Shown here: positions 8,091 to 16,611 of the stretch, piece after piece
Layout: each line of letters begins with the position of its first letter
Position numbering within the stretch: the stretch's first letter is position 1
Source: Actinomycetota bacterium
Lineage (GTDB): Bacteria; Actinomycetota; Acidimicrobiia; Acidimicrobiales; RAAP-2
Direction of reading: 5' to 3'
Assembly: GCA_009699875.1 (NCBI GenBank)
Contig: WLNI01000001.1
Coordinates: 1,403,521-1,467,520, forward strand
Length of the DNA stretch: 64,000 bases
Translations under genes and position numbers: made by a program
The notes under the pieces: model-generated
The model's database searches: none
What the model saw: only the letters and a program-made list of their open reading frames with translations
What the model was told of the DNA's origin: nothing

Positions 8091-9943
8091 TAGAGATCAA
8101 CTCCTACGTCATCGAGGGGGAGAACGTCTGCCTCAACTTGAGCGAGAACCTCTGCGTATTCAGGGGTGTTAAGTAAAAGGTCCTCATGGCGACCGGTCGC
8201 GATGACTTTTCCATCTTCAATCAGAGCAACCCGATCGGCCAACGTAATGGTCGAGAGTCGATGAGCCACGATCAACGTCGTTCGGTGCTCAAGCAAGGTT
8301 TCAAACGCGCGGTGGATCTCTTGTTCGACATGGACATCAATCGCACTCGTTGCGTCATCGAGAATCAGGACCGGGGGATTGACCAGTAACGCCCTTGCAA
8401 TGGCAAGACGTTGTCGTTGTCCTCCAGAGAGGGTGTAGCCACGTTCTCCAACAACGGTGTCAAAACCTTCGGGAAGTGCAGTCACAAACTCGTACGCATT
8501 TGCTGCTCGTGCCGCTGCTTCGACGTCTTCGCGTGTCGCGCTCGGGCGCCCGTAGGCGATGTTGTCAGCAATTGAAATTGAAAAGAGGAATGAATCATCG
8601 AGGACAACACCGACGTTGCCTCGAATCGAGGCCAAGGTGAGATCTCGAACGTCATGGCCGTCTATTGAAACAGAGCCATCGTCGACGTCATAAAAACGAA
8701 GCAAGAGTCGTGCAATCGTGGACTTCCCAGATCCGGTGCGACCGACGAGGGCGACTGTCTCTCCAGGCTCAACGCGCAGATCAAAGCCATTGAGCACGGG
8801 CGGTCCCTCGCCATAGGAAAAGCTGACGTTGCGAAACGTTAAGAGCCCTTCGGCGTGTTCAACGTCGTAGGCACCAGGTCGTTCAACAATGTCTGGTCGC
8901 TCGTCTAACACCTCAAAGATTCGATCTGCCGAAGCGGCAGCTCTTTGGCCCATCATCACCAACATCCCCAGCATCATGAATGGGGCTTGAAGCATCAAGA
9001 GGTACGCATTAAAGGCCAAGATCGCACCGATCCCTAAATGACCCTGAATGACCATCATGCCTCCGAAAAGGAGGACAAAGGCCAGTCCGACTTGAGGAAG
9101 GTTTTGGATAGCGGGGGTATAGCGAGCTCGGATATCTGAATCTTTGACGTAGGCCCATGCGACCCCTTCAGAAGCATCGGCCAAGTTATTCATCTCGTGG
9201 CCCTCTTGGGCAAACGACTTCACGACTCGCACGCCGTTGATGTTCTCATCAACAATCGTGGCGACTTCTGCAAGGCGAGCTTGGATAACCCAGGAGATGG
9301 GGAACATCACTTTGCGCATTCTCATGCCGACCCAGAAGAGAATTGGCATTGTCGCCATAGCGATCAAAGCCAAGGGAACACTGATGGCCAACATGAACCC
9401 AAAGGCCACAACGCCGATGGCACATTGCACCATGATTAAAGGTGCAAATGTTGCGTACATCTGGACAGATCGAATATCAGAGTTAGCCCGAGAGATGAGT
9501 TGGCCGGACTGCGAGCGGTCATAGAACGAGAACGACATCGCGGTCAAGTGTTCGTAGATCAAGTTACGCAGATCAAATTCAAAATCGTAGGCAGTCCGAA
9601 AGAGGAGCCATCGTGAGGAGAACCCTGCGATTCCTCCGGCAATTCCTATGACAAAAATCCATTCAACGTAGTGACTCAATGGAACAGATCGCGCCTGAAT
9701 AGATTTATCGATTGCTTGGTTAAGAAGATTGGGGACGAGGACCTGGAGGACGAGGGAGACAAACGACAAGGTAATAGCGCCAACAAACGGCCACTTTCGT
9801 GCTCTGAGGAGGGGAACGATACGACGCCACCACTTCTTCTCTCTGTCGGGGTCAATTCCAGCAGGGGGCCGGGCGTAATCCGCGGAAACGCCGACAGGCT
9901 GAAATATCGAATTTGCTCGATCGCCTTGGTCGGTTGCCCTCAC
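8090..9943 (-). CDS. ABC exporter half-transporter with degenerate Walker B (heterodimer partner)
   Basis: A 617-residue permease-ATPase fusion. Six membrane helices lie between about residues 50 and 330, then an ATPase with Walker A GRTGSGKS (401-408), consensus signature LSGGQ (505-509), Walker B VLILDD with Asp530 in place of the catalytic Glu, and H-loop His561. The Q-loop reads VVLDDSFLF, with Asp where Gln is normal, as in some actinobacterial exporters. The Asp substitution marks a weak or non-hydrolysing site, completed by the LSAGE signature of the partner. The gene is the first of the pair and begins with GTG at 9943 without a clear ribosome-binding site; it may be leaderless or start a little downstream. 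It diverges from the phosphoribosyltransferase. Confidence 0.9.
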   Translation of the reverse strand: MRATDQGDRANSIFQPVGVSADYARPPAGIDPDREKKWWRRIVPLLRARKWPFVGAITLSFVSLVLQVLVPNLLNQAIDKSIQARSVPLSHYVEWIFVIGIAGGIAGFSSRWLLFRTAYDFEFDLRNLIYEHLTAMSFSFYDRSQSGQLISRANSDIRSVQMYATFAPLIMVQCAIGVVAFGFMLAISVPLALIAMATMPILFWVGMRMRKVMFPISWVIQARLAEVATIVDENINGVRVVKSFAQEGHEMNNLADASEGVAWAYVKDSDIRARYTPAIQNLPQVGLAFVLLFGGMMVIQGHLGIGAILAFNAYLLMLQAPFMMLGMLVMMGQRAAASADRIFEVLDERPDIVERPGAYDVEHAEGLLTFRNVSFSYGEGPPVLNGFDLRVEPGETVALVGRTGSGKSTIARLLLRFYDVDDGSVSIDGHDVRDLTLASIRGNVGVVLDDSFLFSISIADNIAYGRPSATREDVEAAARAANAYEFVTALPEGFDTVVGERGYTLSGGQRQRLAIARALLVNPPVLILDDATSAIDVHVEQEIHRAFETLLEHRTTLIVAHRLSTITLADRVALIEDGKVIATGRHEDLLLNTPEYAEVLAQVEADVLPLDDVGVDL

Positions 9944-10006
9944 GAATGATCGATTTCAGCAATTCTGAGACGGCCAAAGTCGTCGAGGAAAGTAGAGTTC
10001 ACAAAG

Positions 10007-10028
10007 CACAGCCTATTGAACGGCTGTG
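10007..10028. promoter_or_regulatory. Inverted repeat CACAGCC-N8-GGCTGTG between divergent genes
   Basis: Two perfect 7-bp arms (10007-10013 and 10022-10028) flank an 8-nt spacer in the intergenic region between the ABC exporter operon and the phosphoribosyltransferase. It could be an operator or an RNA hairpin. A GTG at 10026 that could start the downstream gene lies inside the right arm, which supports the later start at 10086. Confidence 0.4.
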
Positions 10029-10085
10029 GCATCCGTACAATCGCTTGAGATATCAGACAATTTGAGTGAATTGAATGAGGCCAAG

Positions 10086-10748
10086 ATGAGTAAGGACGAG
10101 AGATTACGCGAAGGAACTGAAAGTGAGAGTGTTGCTGCAATGACGACCAGCGAGTTCTATCAAGCCACGATTGGATCGCAGTCATTGCGACTTCCAATCG
10201 TTGAGTTGTCGAGTGATCTTGGAGTTGCACTCTTAATTAGTGTTGATCACGGGGTTGGATTCTCCGAGCAGGCTGGGCGGGACCTTGCAGAGAAACTGCG
10301 ATCACTTGAGGTTGAGGTCATTGTCTCCGTTGCCACGATGGGGATTCCTCTTGCCATCGAAACGAGTCGGTGCCTTGGAATTGACGACTATCTCATTTTG
10401 CACAAAACAAGAAAAATCCATCTGGCTAATGGCTACTCACATGTCGTCAAGTCAATTACCACTGAGAATGAACAGCGACTCTTCCTTGACCGTGCTCGAG
10501 CCCACATCATCAGCGACAAACGAGTCGCTGTAATTGACGATGTGATCTCAACAGGTGGTTCGATGGCTGCCGCGGTGAATCTGGTTCGAGAAGTTGGCGG
10601 TTCCCCCGTGGCGCTTGGTTGCATGGCAACCGAGGGAACGGGGTGGAAAGAGGAACTTGGTGACGACGTTGAACTTGTTGTGTCTCTTGGTGCGATGCCG
10701 CTCTTCCGAAGAACGACTGATGGCAACCTTGAGGAATCCTGGACGTAA
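10086..10748 (+). CDS. Phosphoribosyltransferase family protein
   Basis: About 220 residues. The PRPP-binding loop VAVIDDVISTGGS (from residue 149) is the diagnostic type I phosphoribosyltransferase motif: two acidic residues followed by a TGG phosphate loop. The N-terminal half and the mid-protein ATMGIPLAIE segment resemble adenine/xanthine-type purine phosphoribosyltransferases, which make nucleotides from free bases and PRPP. The gene converges with an NCS1 nucleobase permease, 5 bp away, so uptake and salvage of a purine-like base fit together (inference). ATG 10086 has GAGG upstream; GTG 10026 would add 20 low-complexity residues, and ATG 10140 is also possible. The exact base is not resolvable by eye. 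Confidence 0.8.
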   Translation: MSKDERLREGTESESVAAMTTSEFYQATIGSQSLRLPIVELSSDLGVALLISVDHGVGFSEQAGRDLAEKLRSLEVEVIVSVATMGIPLAIETSRCLGIDDYLILHKTRKIHLANGYSHVVKSITTENEQRLFLDRARAHIISDKRVAVIDDVISTGGSMAAAVNLVREVGGSPVALGCMATEGTGWKEELGDDVELVVSLGAMPLFRRTTDGNLEESWT

Positions 10749-10753
10749 AACGC

Positions 10754-12322
10754 TCAACTCGTCGATTCGGCGGCCAGCGTATCTTCATGACCGAGTGCAT
10801 TCTCTTGGCGCTTGAGGGAATGGGTGAGAGATTCGAGGACGATATAGAGAAGTCCCGCACTTCCCATTCCAAGGAATACAGAGAAGTCCGCTCCGCCAAA
10901 CCATCCGGCTGCGCCACAAGCTGCTTTGCTTGAGCCGTCACAGTAGAAGGCGCCAAAGTGATTTGAAATTGGAGTCATCCAGTGAAAGGGGAAGTTAGCG
11001 GGAGGTGGTGCTTTGGAGAATGACATGGTGGCAAGAACAACGCCAGCGAGGAATGCAATGACGCCATTGAGGTTGAAACCATTGGTGCCGTAGTAGCGAG
11101 TGTGTGGGTCGCTTCGTTGTAGTTCAGCTGAGCTGTAACGCCGCCGACGCAGAAGCCAGTCCACGAGGAAAATCGCCAGCCACGGTGCGATCCAGACGAT
11201 GATGATCCCGACAAACTCCTTCATATAAGTCGCGAACGAAGATTGAAACTCAACCCAGATGGTCAACACCATGGCGATCATGCCGTCGAGAATGACTGCT
11301 TGATATCGCTTGAGTTTGAGGCCAAGTGCTTGGAGCGAGACGCCAGATGAGTAGAGATCAAGAGAGTTAATGGCGAAGAGTTGCACGATTGCAAACAGCA
11401 AAAGGGTAACCACAAACCAGGTTGGGATGACATTTTGATTTTCAAAAGCAAGAAAAGGATTAGCACTATTCCAGACACTTGAAGTGGAAAGAAACGTGAA
11501 GGTGACTGCTCCCAGGGTCATAAGAATGATTTGTGGAACAGCGGTGGCAAGAAAGATCCAACCAACCACTGATTTTCTTGACAAATCTTGAGGTAAGTAA
11601 CGGGTGTAGTCGTTGCCACATTCCGTCCAGCCGAGTCCAGAGAGCGCAATTGTGAATGCCAGCCCTGCGCTGTAGAGCTGCCAGTTAGAGAATGATGCTC
11701 CATGGATACTTAACGTTCCATGACCTGAAAGAAATAGTGAAAGTGCAAGAAAGATAAGTATGAACGGAACAATGAGAGCTTTCAAGATCCTGACCATGGT
11801 CGCATGGCCGAAGAGGGGCATCAACATCTGAATCCCAACCGCAGCAATGATGATTATCACTTTTGAGGTGCCACTGACCGCTACGCCTGAAATGTTGGCC
11901 AATACAATGACGGCACCAACAATGAGAATGAGACCTTCTGTTTCAAACCCAATCAAGGTGATCCAGTTAAAGAACGCCATGATGCGAGATCCCCGGACAC
12001 CAAAAGGGGCTCGATTAATAATGAATGAAGTGGTCCCTGTGTCCTGGCCTTGAAGAGAAGCGAGACCCAACAGAAAAAACGAGAGATTGCCGATGAGTAT
12101 CAAACTCAGCGCAGTTGGAAAATCAAATCCAAAGCCCATAAGCAAGGCGCCATAAATGAAGTATTCAATGTTGACACTGGCTCCGGCCCAAAGACCAGCG
12201 ATATCTCGCGGGCGAGCCCACCGGTCAGAAGGAGGAATGAAATCAATGCCGTGTTGTTCGATGTGAAACGGCACGTTGGCGCCGGACTGGCTTCCTCGTT
12301 GACGGTTAGAGAGCAGCGACAC
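10754..12322 (-). CDS. NCS1-family nucleobase:cation symporter (purine/cytosine permease)
   Basis: A 522-residue, about 12-helix integral membrane protein. The N-terminal PPSDRWARPRDIAGLWAGAS (about 35-54), with the first helix following directly, is typical of NCS1 permeases. So is the helix-pair region ending in NRAPFGVRGSRIMAFFNWIT. NCS1 proteins import purines, cytosine, allantoin, hydantoins or thiamin-type bases with Na+ or H+. It starts with GTG and lies 24 bp downstream of the DMT transporter gene, probably in one operon. Context with the convergent phosphoribosyltransferase favours a nucleobase, but the nearby ureidoglycolate-lyase-like gene (23128-23646) keeps allantoin-type substrates possible. 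Confidence 0.88.
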   Translation of the reverse strand: MSLLSNRQRGSQSGANVPFHIEQHGIDFIPPSDRWARPRDIAGLWAGASVNIEYFIYGALLMGFGFDFPTALSLILIGNLSFFLLGLASLQGQDTGTTSFIINRAPFGVRGSRIMAFFNWITLIGFETEGLILIVGAVIVLANISGVAVSGTSKVIIIIAAVGIQMLMPLFGHATMVRILKALIVPFILIFLALSLFLSGHGTLSIHGASFSNWQLYSAGLAFTIALSGLGWTECGNDYTRYLPQDLSRKSVVGWIFLATAVPQIILMTLGAVTFTFLSTSSVWNSANPFLAFENQNVIPTWFVVTLLLFAIVQLFAINSLDLYSSGVSLQALGLKLKRYQAVILDGMIAMVLTIWVEFQSSFATYMKEFVGIIIVWIAPWLAIFLVDWLLRRRRYSSAELQRSDPHTRYYGTNGFNLNGVIAFLAGVVLATMSFSKAPPPANFPFHWMTPISNHFGAFYCDGSSKAACGAAGWFGGADFSVFLGMGSAGLLYIVLESLTHSLKRQENALGHEDTLAAESTS

Positions 12323-12346
12323 TGAGACTCACCGCCAGTTTGTTCA

Positions 12347-13204
12347 TCATTCGGCGAGTGAAGGTGCGGGGTCGTAGGTCACGATCATGGGTGATGTCGC
12401 CAATCTGAATGCACCTGCCAAAAGAATTATGAAACCAAGACATTCAAAGGCCAGGTGGAGTGGTGTGTGATTCACAATATCGTGAAAGGCGAATACTCCG
12501 ATAGCCACACTGGCCAGCGTATCGACAATGACCATGGCGGCTCGAGACGCCGCCACGTGTCCAGCACGGAGACTGTACTGAAAGAGCAAGAAGCCAAAGA
12601 TGCCGCCAAAGGCGAAGCCGAGCCAGGCGGGCGAGGTGAGAAGTTGTCCAGCTGGCGTTTCGGCAATCAGTTTGGTCATAGCGGCCTCATAGGCAAAACA
12701 GATAGCTGCCGCAGATCCGAGGAGTGCTGCACGCCCAGAACCATGGAGAAGACGTGACAGGAGAAAAAGGATGCCAGCAACAATGATCAGAATCACGCTC
12801 AGGCTCACTGCCCACTTTTGAGTAATGGTGTTGTCGCCACCGTTTGGTTGTGCAGCAATAAGAAACATCGCAAGTCCGACAACTATGCCCGTTGCCCCAA
12901 GCCATTCTGGAAGTCGTGGGCGTGCATGGTGGGTGACAATAAGGATGCCAAGAAGAAAGAGAAGTTCAGTTGGGACCATTGGCTGTACCTGGATGAGTGT
13001 GCCAACTCGCAACGCAAGGTATTGAAAAAGAGGTGCACCAATAAGGAGCCCCATCCCAACCCACCACACTGGCCGCTTCAGTGAAGAGACCATGAGGCGA
13101 AGGCCCTGTGCATGGACTTCTGGGATGTCAGAGACTTCACGATCTTGAAGAGCAGCTCCACCGGCAGCAAAGAACGCAGCACACAGTGCAAGAAAATATG
13201 TCAC
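12347..13204 (-). CDS. DMT-superfamily transporter (EamA-like)
   Basis: A 285-residue, roughly nine- to ten-helix membrane protein made of two similar halves, as in the drug/metabolite transporter superfamily. The N-terminal AALCAAFFAAGGAALQDRE-like segment and the early GTLIQVQPMVPTELLFLLG helix resemble actinobacterial DMT proteins of unknown substrate. The start is GTG at 13204, preceded by a weak AGAAAAGAA. Its stop is 24 bp before the NCS1 permease start, so co-transcription is likely. A metabolite exporter role is a family-level guess. The 150 bp upstream (13205-13354) separate it from the end of the aminotransferase gene and hold no clear structure. Confidence 0.75.
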   Translation of the reverse strand: MTYFLALCAAFFAAGGAALQDREVSDIPEVHAQGLRLMVSSLKRPVWWVGMGLLIGAPLFQYLALRVGTLIQVQPMVPTELLFLLGILIVTHHARPRLPEWLGATGIVVGLAMFLIAAQPNGGDNTITQKWAVSLSVILIIVAGILFLLSRLLHGSGRAALLGSAAAICFAYEAAMTKLIAETPAGQLLTSPAWLGFAFGGIFGFLLFQYSLRAGHVAASRAAMVIVDTLASVAIGVFAFHDIVNHTPLHLAFECLGFIILLAGAFRLATSPMIVTYDPAPSLAE

Positions 13205-13354
13205 GGTTCTTTTCTAGCCGCTTCGTTTGCCGCCTGAGTGGTTCTTGGTTTCAAGCTAACCCCAGATAGTTTGAAGATGAGTGAACTATTTAGATGCAAG
13301 GTAAAGGATGAAACAAGGTTGGCGGACCCATCGGCAAAAATAATGGATCCCGGA

Positions 13355-15091
13355 TTACGTCGGTCCGAGCTTCATCAGTGCAGCAGAAGCGTTCATATCC
13401 CCTTCGACAACTAGCTGTTGTGAGACAAAGGCATCAGTACCAGAGAGGACCCCGTTAATGATATCGATATAGTCCTTGGCAGTTGCCTTTATGACCGCTG
13501 CAACTTCGCCAGCCACCTCCACTTTCTTGATGCTGACAGTTCCGCCTGATGCAGCCATCACCCAGATACCACCACCTTCACCGGAGAGATCAAAGGCCAC
13601 GGCTAATTCAAGATCCCCCGCATCGACTGCGTTGAACTTCTCGGGGAGTGTTATGCCAAAGTATTCTGCCGCATTTGCCACTGTTCCAATTTCTCGTTTC
13701 GGACGAGATCGATCTCGGGCAAGGATGTCTGCCTCCATGGCTTCGATGGAATCACCTAAAATATCGACCATTCTGTCGACCGTTTCGGTGTCCATGGTCA
13801 ATGGAGGAGCGAGACCGACAACTTCAACGCCCATTGCCCTGCAGTAGAGGCCTCGTTCCCACGCTTCGTGTTCAACCCGCTCACAGGCACGGTGAGGGTC
13901 TTGAAATCCTCGCTTTGATTCTTTGTCGGCGACGAGCTCAATACCCGCCATAAGGCCAAGTCCACGAACTTCACCAACCGAGTCGAAACTTTCCAATTCT
14001 TTCAATCGAGCCATGAGGTGATCTCCGACCACTCTCGCGTTCTCGGCCAAGCCTTCTTTTTCAATAATTCCAATATTGGCGAGTGCTGCTGCGCAGCAGA
14101 CTGGGTGTCCCGAATAGGTGAATCCATGACTCACCGGCATGCGGTCTGCCAGTTTTGTTGAGATCGTGTCCCAGATCTCATCGGAAATAACGGAGGCGCC
14201 AAGTGGCTGATAGCCGCTTGTGATGCCTTTCGCCAAGGTCACTATGTCGGGTCTCACTTCGAACTGTTGTGCTCCAAACATGGTTCCGGTTCGTCCAAAT
14301 CCAGTGACCACTTCATCAAGAATTAAGAGGATTCCGTACTTGTCGCAGATCTCTCGAATACGAGTGAAATAGCCAGGTGGCGGTGGAATAATTCCACCTG
14401 CACCAATCACTGGCTCTGCGATGAATGCTCCAACAGAGTCAACTCCTTGGGCAATGACGTACTCCTCGAGCGCGTCTGCGCATGCCAGGCCACAACTTGG
14501 AAACGTTTTATTTAAGTCACAGCGATAACAGTAGGGAGCTGGAATGTGGTCAAAACCTGACGCGTCGGGCCCAAAATTCCACCTCATAGGCATGATCCCT
14601 GTTGCTGTCATCGTGGCAATTGTGAGGCCGTGGTAGCCATGATTTCGAGCCACAATAGTCTTTCGTCGATTTTCACCTTTGAGAGCCCAGTAAAGGCGAA
14701 CCATTTTAAAGTTTGTTTCGTTCGCTTCTGAACCCCCCGAAGAAAACATAACGTGGTTTAGTCCATAAGAAGGGTCAAACATTTGACTTAACTTCTCTGC
14801 CAACTCAATAGCTTTTGGATGTGATTGTCCGTGAAAGGTCGTTCCATACTCCAAGGTTGCGAGTTGTTCAGCGATTGCATCGGCGATCTCTTTTCTGCCA
14901 TGCCCAACAGCAACACACCACAGTCCTGCAAAGCCATCAATGAGAGTATTGCCTTTGTCATCTTTGATAAATAAACCATCTCCTTCGACGATCACTCGAA
15001 GATCACCATTTGCGAGATCTTTCGGTGACGTCACCGGGTGAATCAGATGCGCAGCATCTCGGCGTGTAAATTCAATGTGGTCCGTCGTCAT
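13355..15091 (-). CDS. Class III aminotransferase fused to a C-terminal SCP2 domain
   Basis: A 578-residue protein. Residues 1-460 are a complete fold-type I class III aminotransferase: SSGGSEANET (117-126) for PLP phosphate binding, LILDEVVTGFGRTG (256-269), PLP Lys288 in LAKGITSG, and THR/SGHP-type loop FTYSGHP (324-330). Residues about 470-578 are extra and match the sterol carrier protein 2 fold: AFDLSGEGGGIWVM, a strand rich in VSIKKVEV, then the ATAKDYIDIINGVLSGTDAF helix and VVEGDMNASAALMKL. SCP2 domains bind lipids or acyl-CoA, so the substrate may be a lipophilic amine or keto compound held by the tail (inference). It overlaps the TetR stop by ATGA and ends the SDR-TetR-aminotransferase operon. 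I know of no standard aminotransferase with this tail. Confidence 0.88.
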   Translation of the reverse strand: MTTDHIEFTRRDAAHLIHPVTSPKDLANGDLRVIVEGDGLFIKDDKGNTLIDGFAGLWCVAVGHGRKEIADAIAEQLATLEYGTTFHGQSHPKAIELAEKLSQMFDPSYGLNHVMFSSGGSEANETNFKMVRLYWALKGENRRKTIVARNHGYHGLTIATMTATGIMPMRWNFGPDASGFDHIPAPYCYRCDLNKTFPSCGLACADALEEYVIAQGVDSVGAFIAEPVIGAGGIIPPPPGYFTRIREICDKYGILLILDEVVTGFGRTGTMFGAQQFEVRPDIVTLAKGITSGYQPLGASVISDEIWDTISTKLADRMPVSHGFTYSGHPVCCAAALANIGIIEKEGLAENARVVGDHLMARLKELESFDSVGEVRGLGLMAGIELVADKESKRGFQDPHRACERVEHEAWERGLYCRAMGVEVVGLAPPLTMDTETVDRMVDILGDSIEAMEADILARDRSRPKREIGTVANAAEYFGITLPEKFNAVDAGDLELAVAFDLSGEGGGIWVMAASGGTVSIKKVEVAGEVAAVIKATAKDYIDIINGVLSGTDAFVSQQLVVEGDMNASAALMKLGPT

Positions 15092-15714
15092 TGCTCCCCC
15101 TTGTTGCCGGTCATGGCAGTAGTTAATTGCGGATGTTCTGGATCTAATCGGAGTGATTCGATGAGATGAATGACCACAGCGACGGTTTGATCTCGCTCTC
15201 CGGTGGTCAAGACATGAAGTGTTGCCTCAGCAAGTGCCCCAAGGAGAACCGCTGCAAGCGCTGACGGGTCAAGGTCAATGATCTCCTGGCGTTCCATGCC
15301 TCTTGCGAGGAGCTGTTCGACAAACGAAACGGCATCTCGATGGTCGCTTCTTCCCGCCTCGTCGAGTTCTGGAATCATCCACGCATCTCGCAGAAAGAAT
15401 CGTGCGGTGCCGAGCGAACCGAGTGCCTCGAGATAGACATCAAAGGCTTGTCGCATATTGGTGACGACATCTCCCTTGGGATCTAGACCTTGGAGTGAGA
15501 GGGTGGTGAGATGTTCATACAGTTCATGTTGGAGATCGCGAGCTAAGTCGTTTTTGTCGGTGAACCAGTAATAGACGGCACCCTTGGTGACGCCCGCTGC
15601 CGCTGCGATACCTTCGATTGAGACAGAAGCAAAACCTTTTTCACCGAACTGCTCAAGTGCAACAGACATGATCCGCTCTCGAGTTTCAACCCCTCGTGCT
15701 TGGCGTCGTGCCAT
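15088..15714 (-). CDS. TetR/AcrR-family transcriptional regulator
   Basis: A 208-residue regulator with an N-terminal TetR helix-turn-helix: ALEQFGEKGFASVSIEGIAA followed by AAGVTKGAVYYWFTDKNDLA (about residues 18-57), then an all-helical ligand domain. The gene sits in the middle of the operon it probably controls: TAATG overlap with the SDR upstream and ATGA overlap with the aminotransferase-SCP2 downstream. The dyad at 16524-16538, between the SDR gene and the divergent acyl-CoA ligase, is its most likely operator. The inducer may be the lipid-like or acyl-CoA substrate of the operon (inference). Confidence 0.9.
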   Translation of the reverse strand: MARRQARGVETRERIMSVALEQFGEKGFASVSIEGIAAAAGVTKGAVYYWFTDKNDLARDLQHELYEHLTTLSLQGLDPKGDVVTNMRQAFDVYLEALGSLGTARFFLRDAWMIPELDEAGRSDHRDAVSFVEQLLARGMERQEIIDLDPSALAAVLLGALAEATLHVLTTGERDQTVAVVIHLIESLRLDPEHPQLTTAMTGNKGEQ

Positions 15715-16502
15715 TAGTCTCCCTGACGACCAGTTATGTACTCAGCGGAACCAGCAATGAACGCCTGTGGATCTTTTGCCTTAGAGACTGCGATGTCAGC
15801 AAACCAAGTTGGTGCGTAAACTTGGAGTGCACCTTGAGCAAGACCATCAAAGACAATGGCCACCGCATCAGCGACAGGGATTGCTTCAACGTCAGCAACC
15901 ATGGGATCGTTGTCGGGAAGCGTAAACAACTCAGTGTCTACGACGCCGGGGTACAGGATGAGCACGTTGATGCCCGTATCCCATAGGTCTAGTGCCATTG
16001 ACTCAGAAAAAACTGTCATTGCAGCTTTCGAAGCGCTGTATGCAGCCTCGCCTGGAGGGCTCAGTGTCGCTGCGACAGATGAGACATTGATGATTGTTCC
16101 GCTGTTTTGCGCAAGCATGTGGGGAAGCAGCAAGAGTGTGAGTTGTACAGGACTTGAATAGTTAATTCTCATGACGTTATCCACAGTCTTGTTGTCGAGA
16201 CGAGTGAGATGCCGCCGTTTTGGTATCCCAGCGTTGTTGACAAGAATGTCGATGCCGCCGAAAGTATTTGAAAAATCGACCGCGAGTTTGTCGACGGCAG
16301 TTTCGTCAGCGAGGTCGACGACCCACATCTGAGACTCAGGCGAGAATGCTTGGCACTGATGGAGGACGTCTTCGAGGCGGTCTTGTCGTCGAGCACAGAT
16401 CCCAACGACGGCACCTCGGCGCGCGAACTCCACGGCAAGCCCCGCGCCAATGCCGGAAGAGGCGCCTGTCACGAGCACACGTTTGCCCTCAAAGTTCTCC
16501 AT
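15714..16502 (-). CDS. Short-chain dehydrogenase/reductase
   Basis: About 262 residues, classical SDR. It has the cofactor loop TGASSGIG (12-19), NNAG (89-92), the catalytic Ser in INVSSVAA (Ser141/142), and Tyr155-x3-Lys159 in AAYSASKAA. The positively charged ICARRQ after strand 2 suggests NADP(H). ATG at 16502 follows a G-rich ribosome-binding site (GGGGGGTGCC); the frame is open 63 nt further upstream, but that extension would run through the CGTACG dyad. It is the first gene of the operon with TetR and the aminotransferase-SCP2 fusion. A ketone or alcohol partner of the aminotransferase substrate is likely; the C-terminal part resembles SDRs acting on lipids. Confidence 0.9.
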   Translation of the reverse strand: MENFEGKRVLVTGASSGIGAGLAVEFARRGAVVGICARRQDRLEDVLHQCQAFSPESQMWVVDLADETAVDKLAVDFSNTFGGIDILVNNAGIPKRRHLTRLDNKTVDNVMRINYSSPVQLTLLLLPHMLAQNSGTIINVSSVAATLSPPGEAAYSASKAAMTVFSESMALDLWDTGINVLILYPGVVDTELFTLPDNDPMVADVEAIPVADAVAIVFDGLAQGALQVYAPTWFADIAVSKAKDPQAFIAGSAEYITGRQGD

Positions 16503-16523
16503 GGCACCCCCCGGTTCGTTTTC

Positions 16524-16538
16524 CGTACGGAGCGTACG
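16524..16538. promoter_or_regulatory. Candidate TetR operator: CGTACG-N3-CGTACG dyad
   Basis: Two copies of the self-complementary hexamer CGTACG lie 9 bp apart centre to centre, forming a perfect 15-bp dyad with a GAG centre. It is about 20 bp upstream of the SDR start and 74 bp upstream of the divergent acyl-CoA ligase. Because the SDR operon encodes a TetR protein, autoregulation through this site is the simplest reading. Confidence 0.5.
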
Positions 16539-16611
16539 ATACCCTGACAGATCGAAGGTTTTCAATTCGGGATATCTTGAGCGATGCGAGGCCTAGGGAT
16601 GGGGGGACAAG

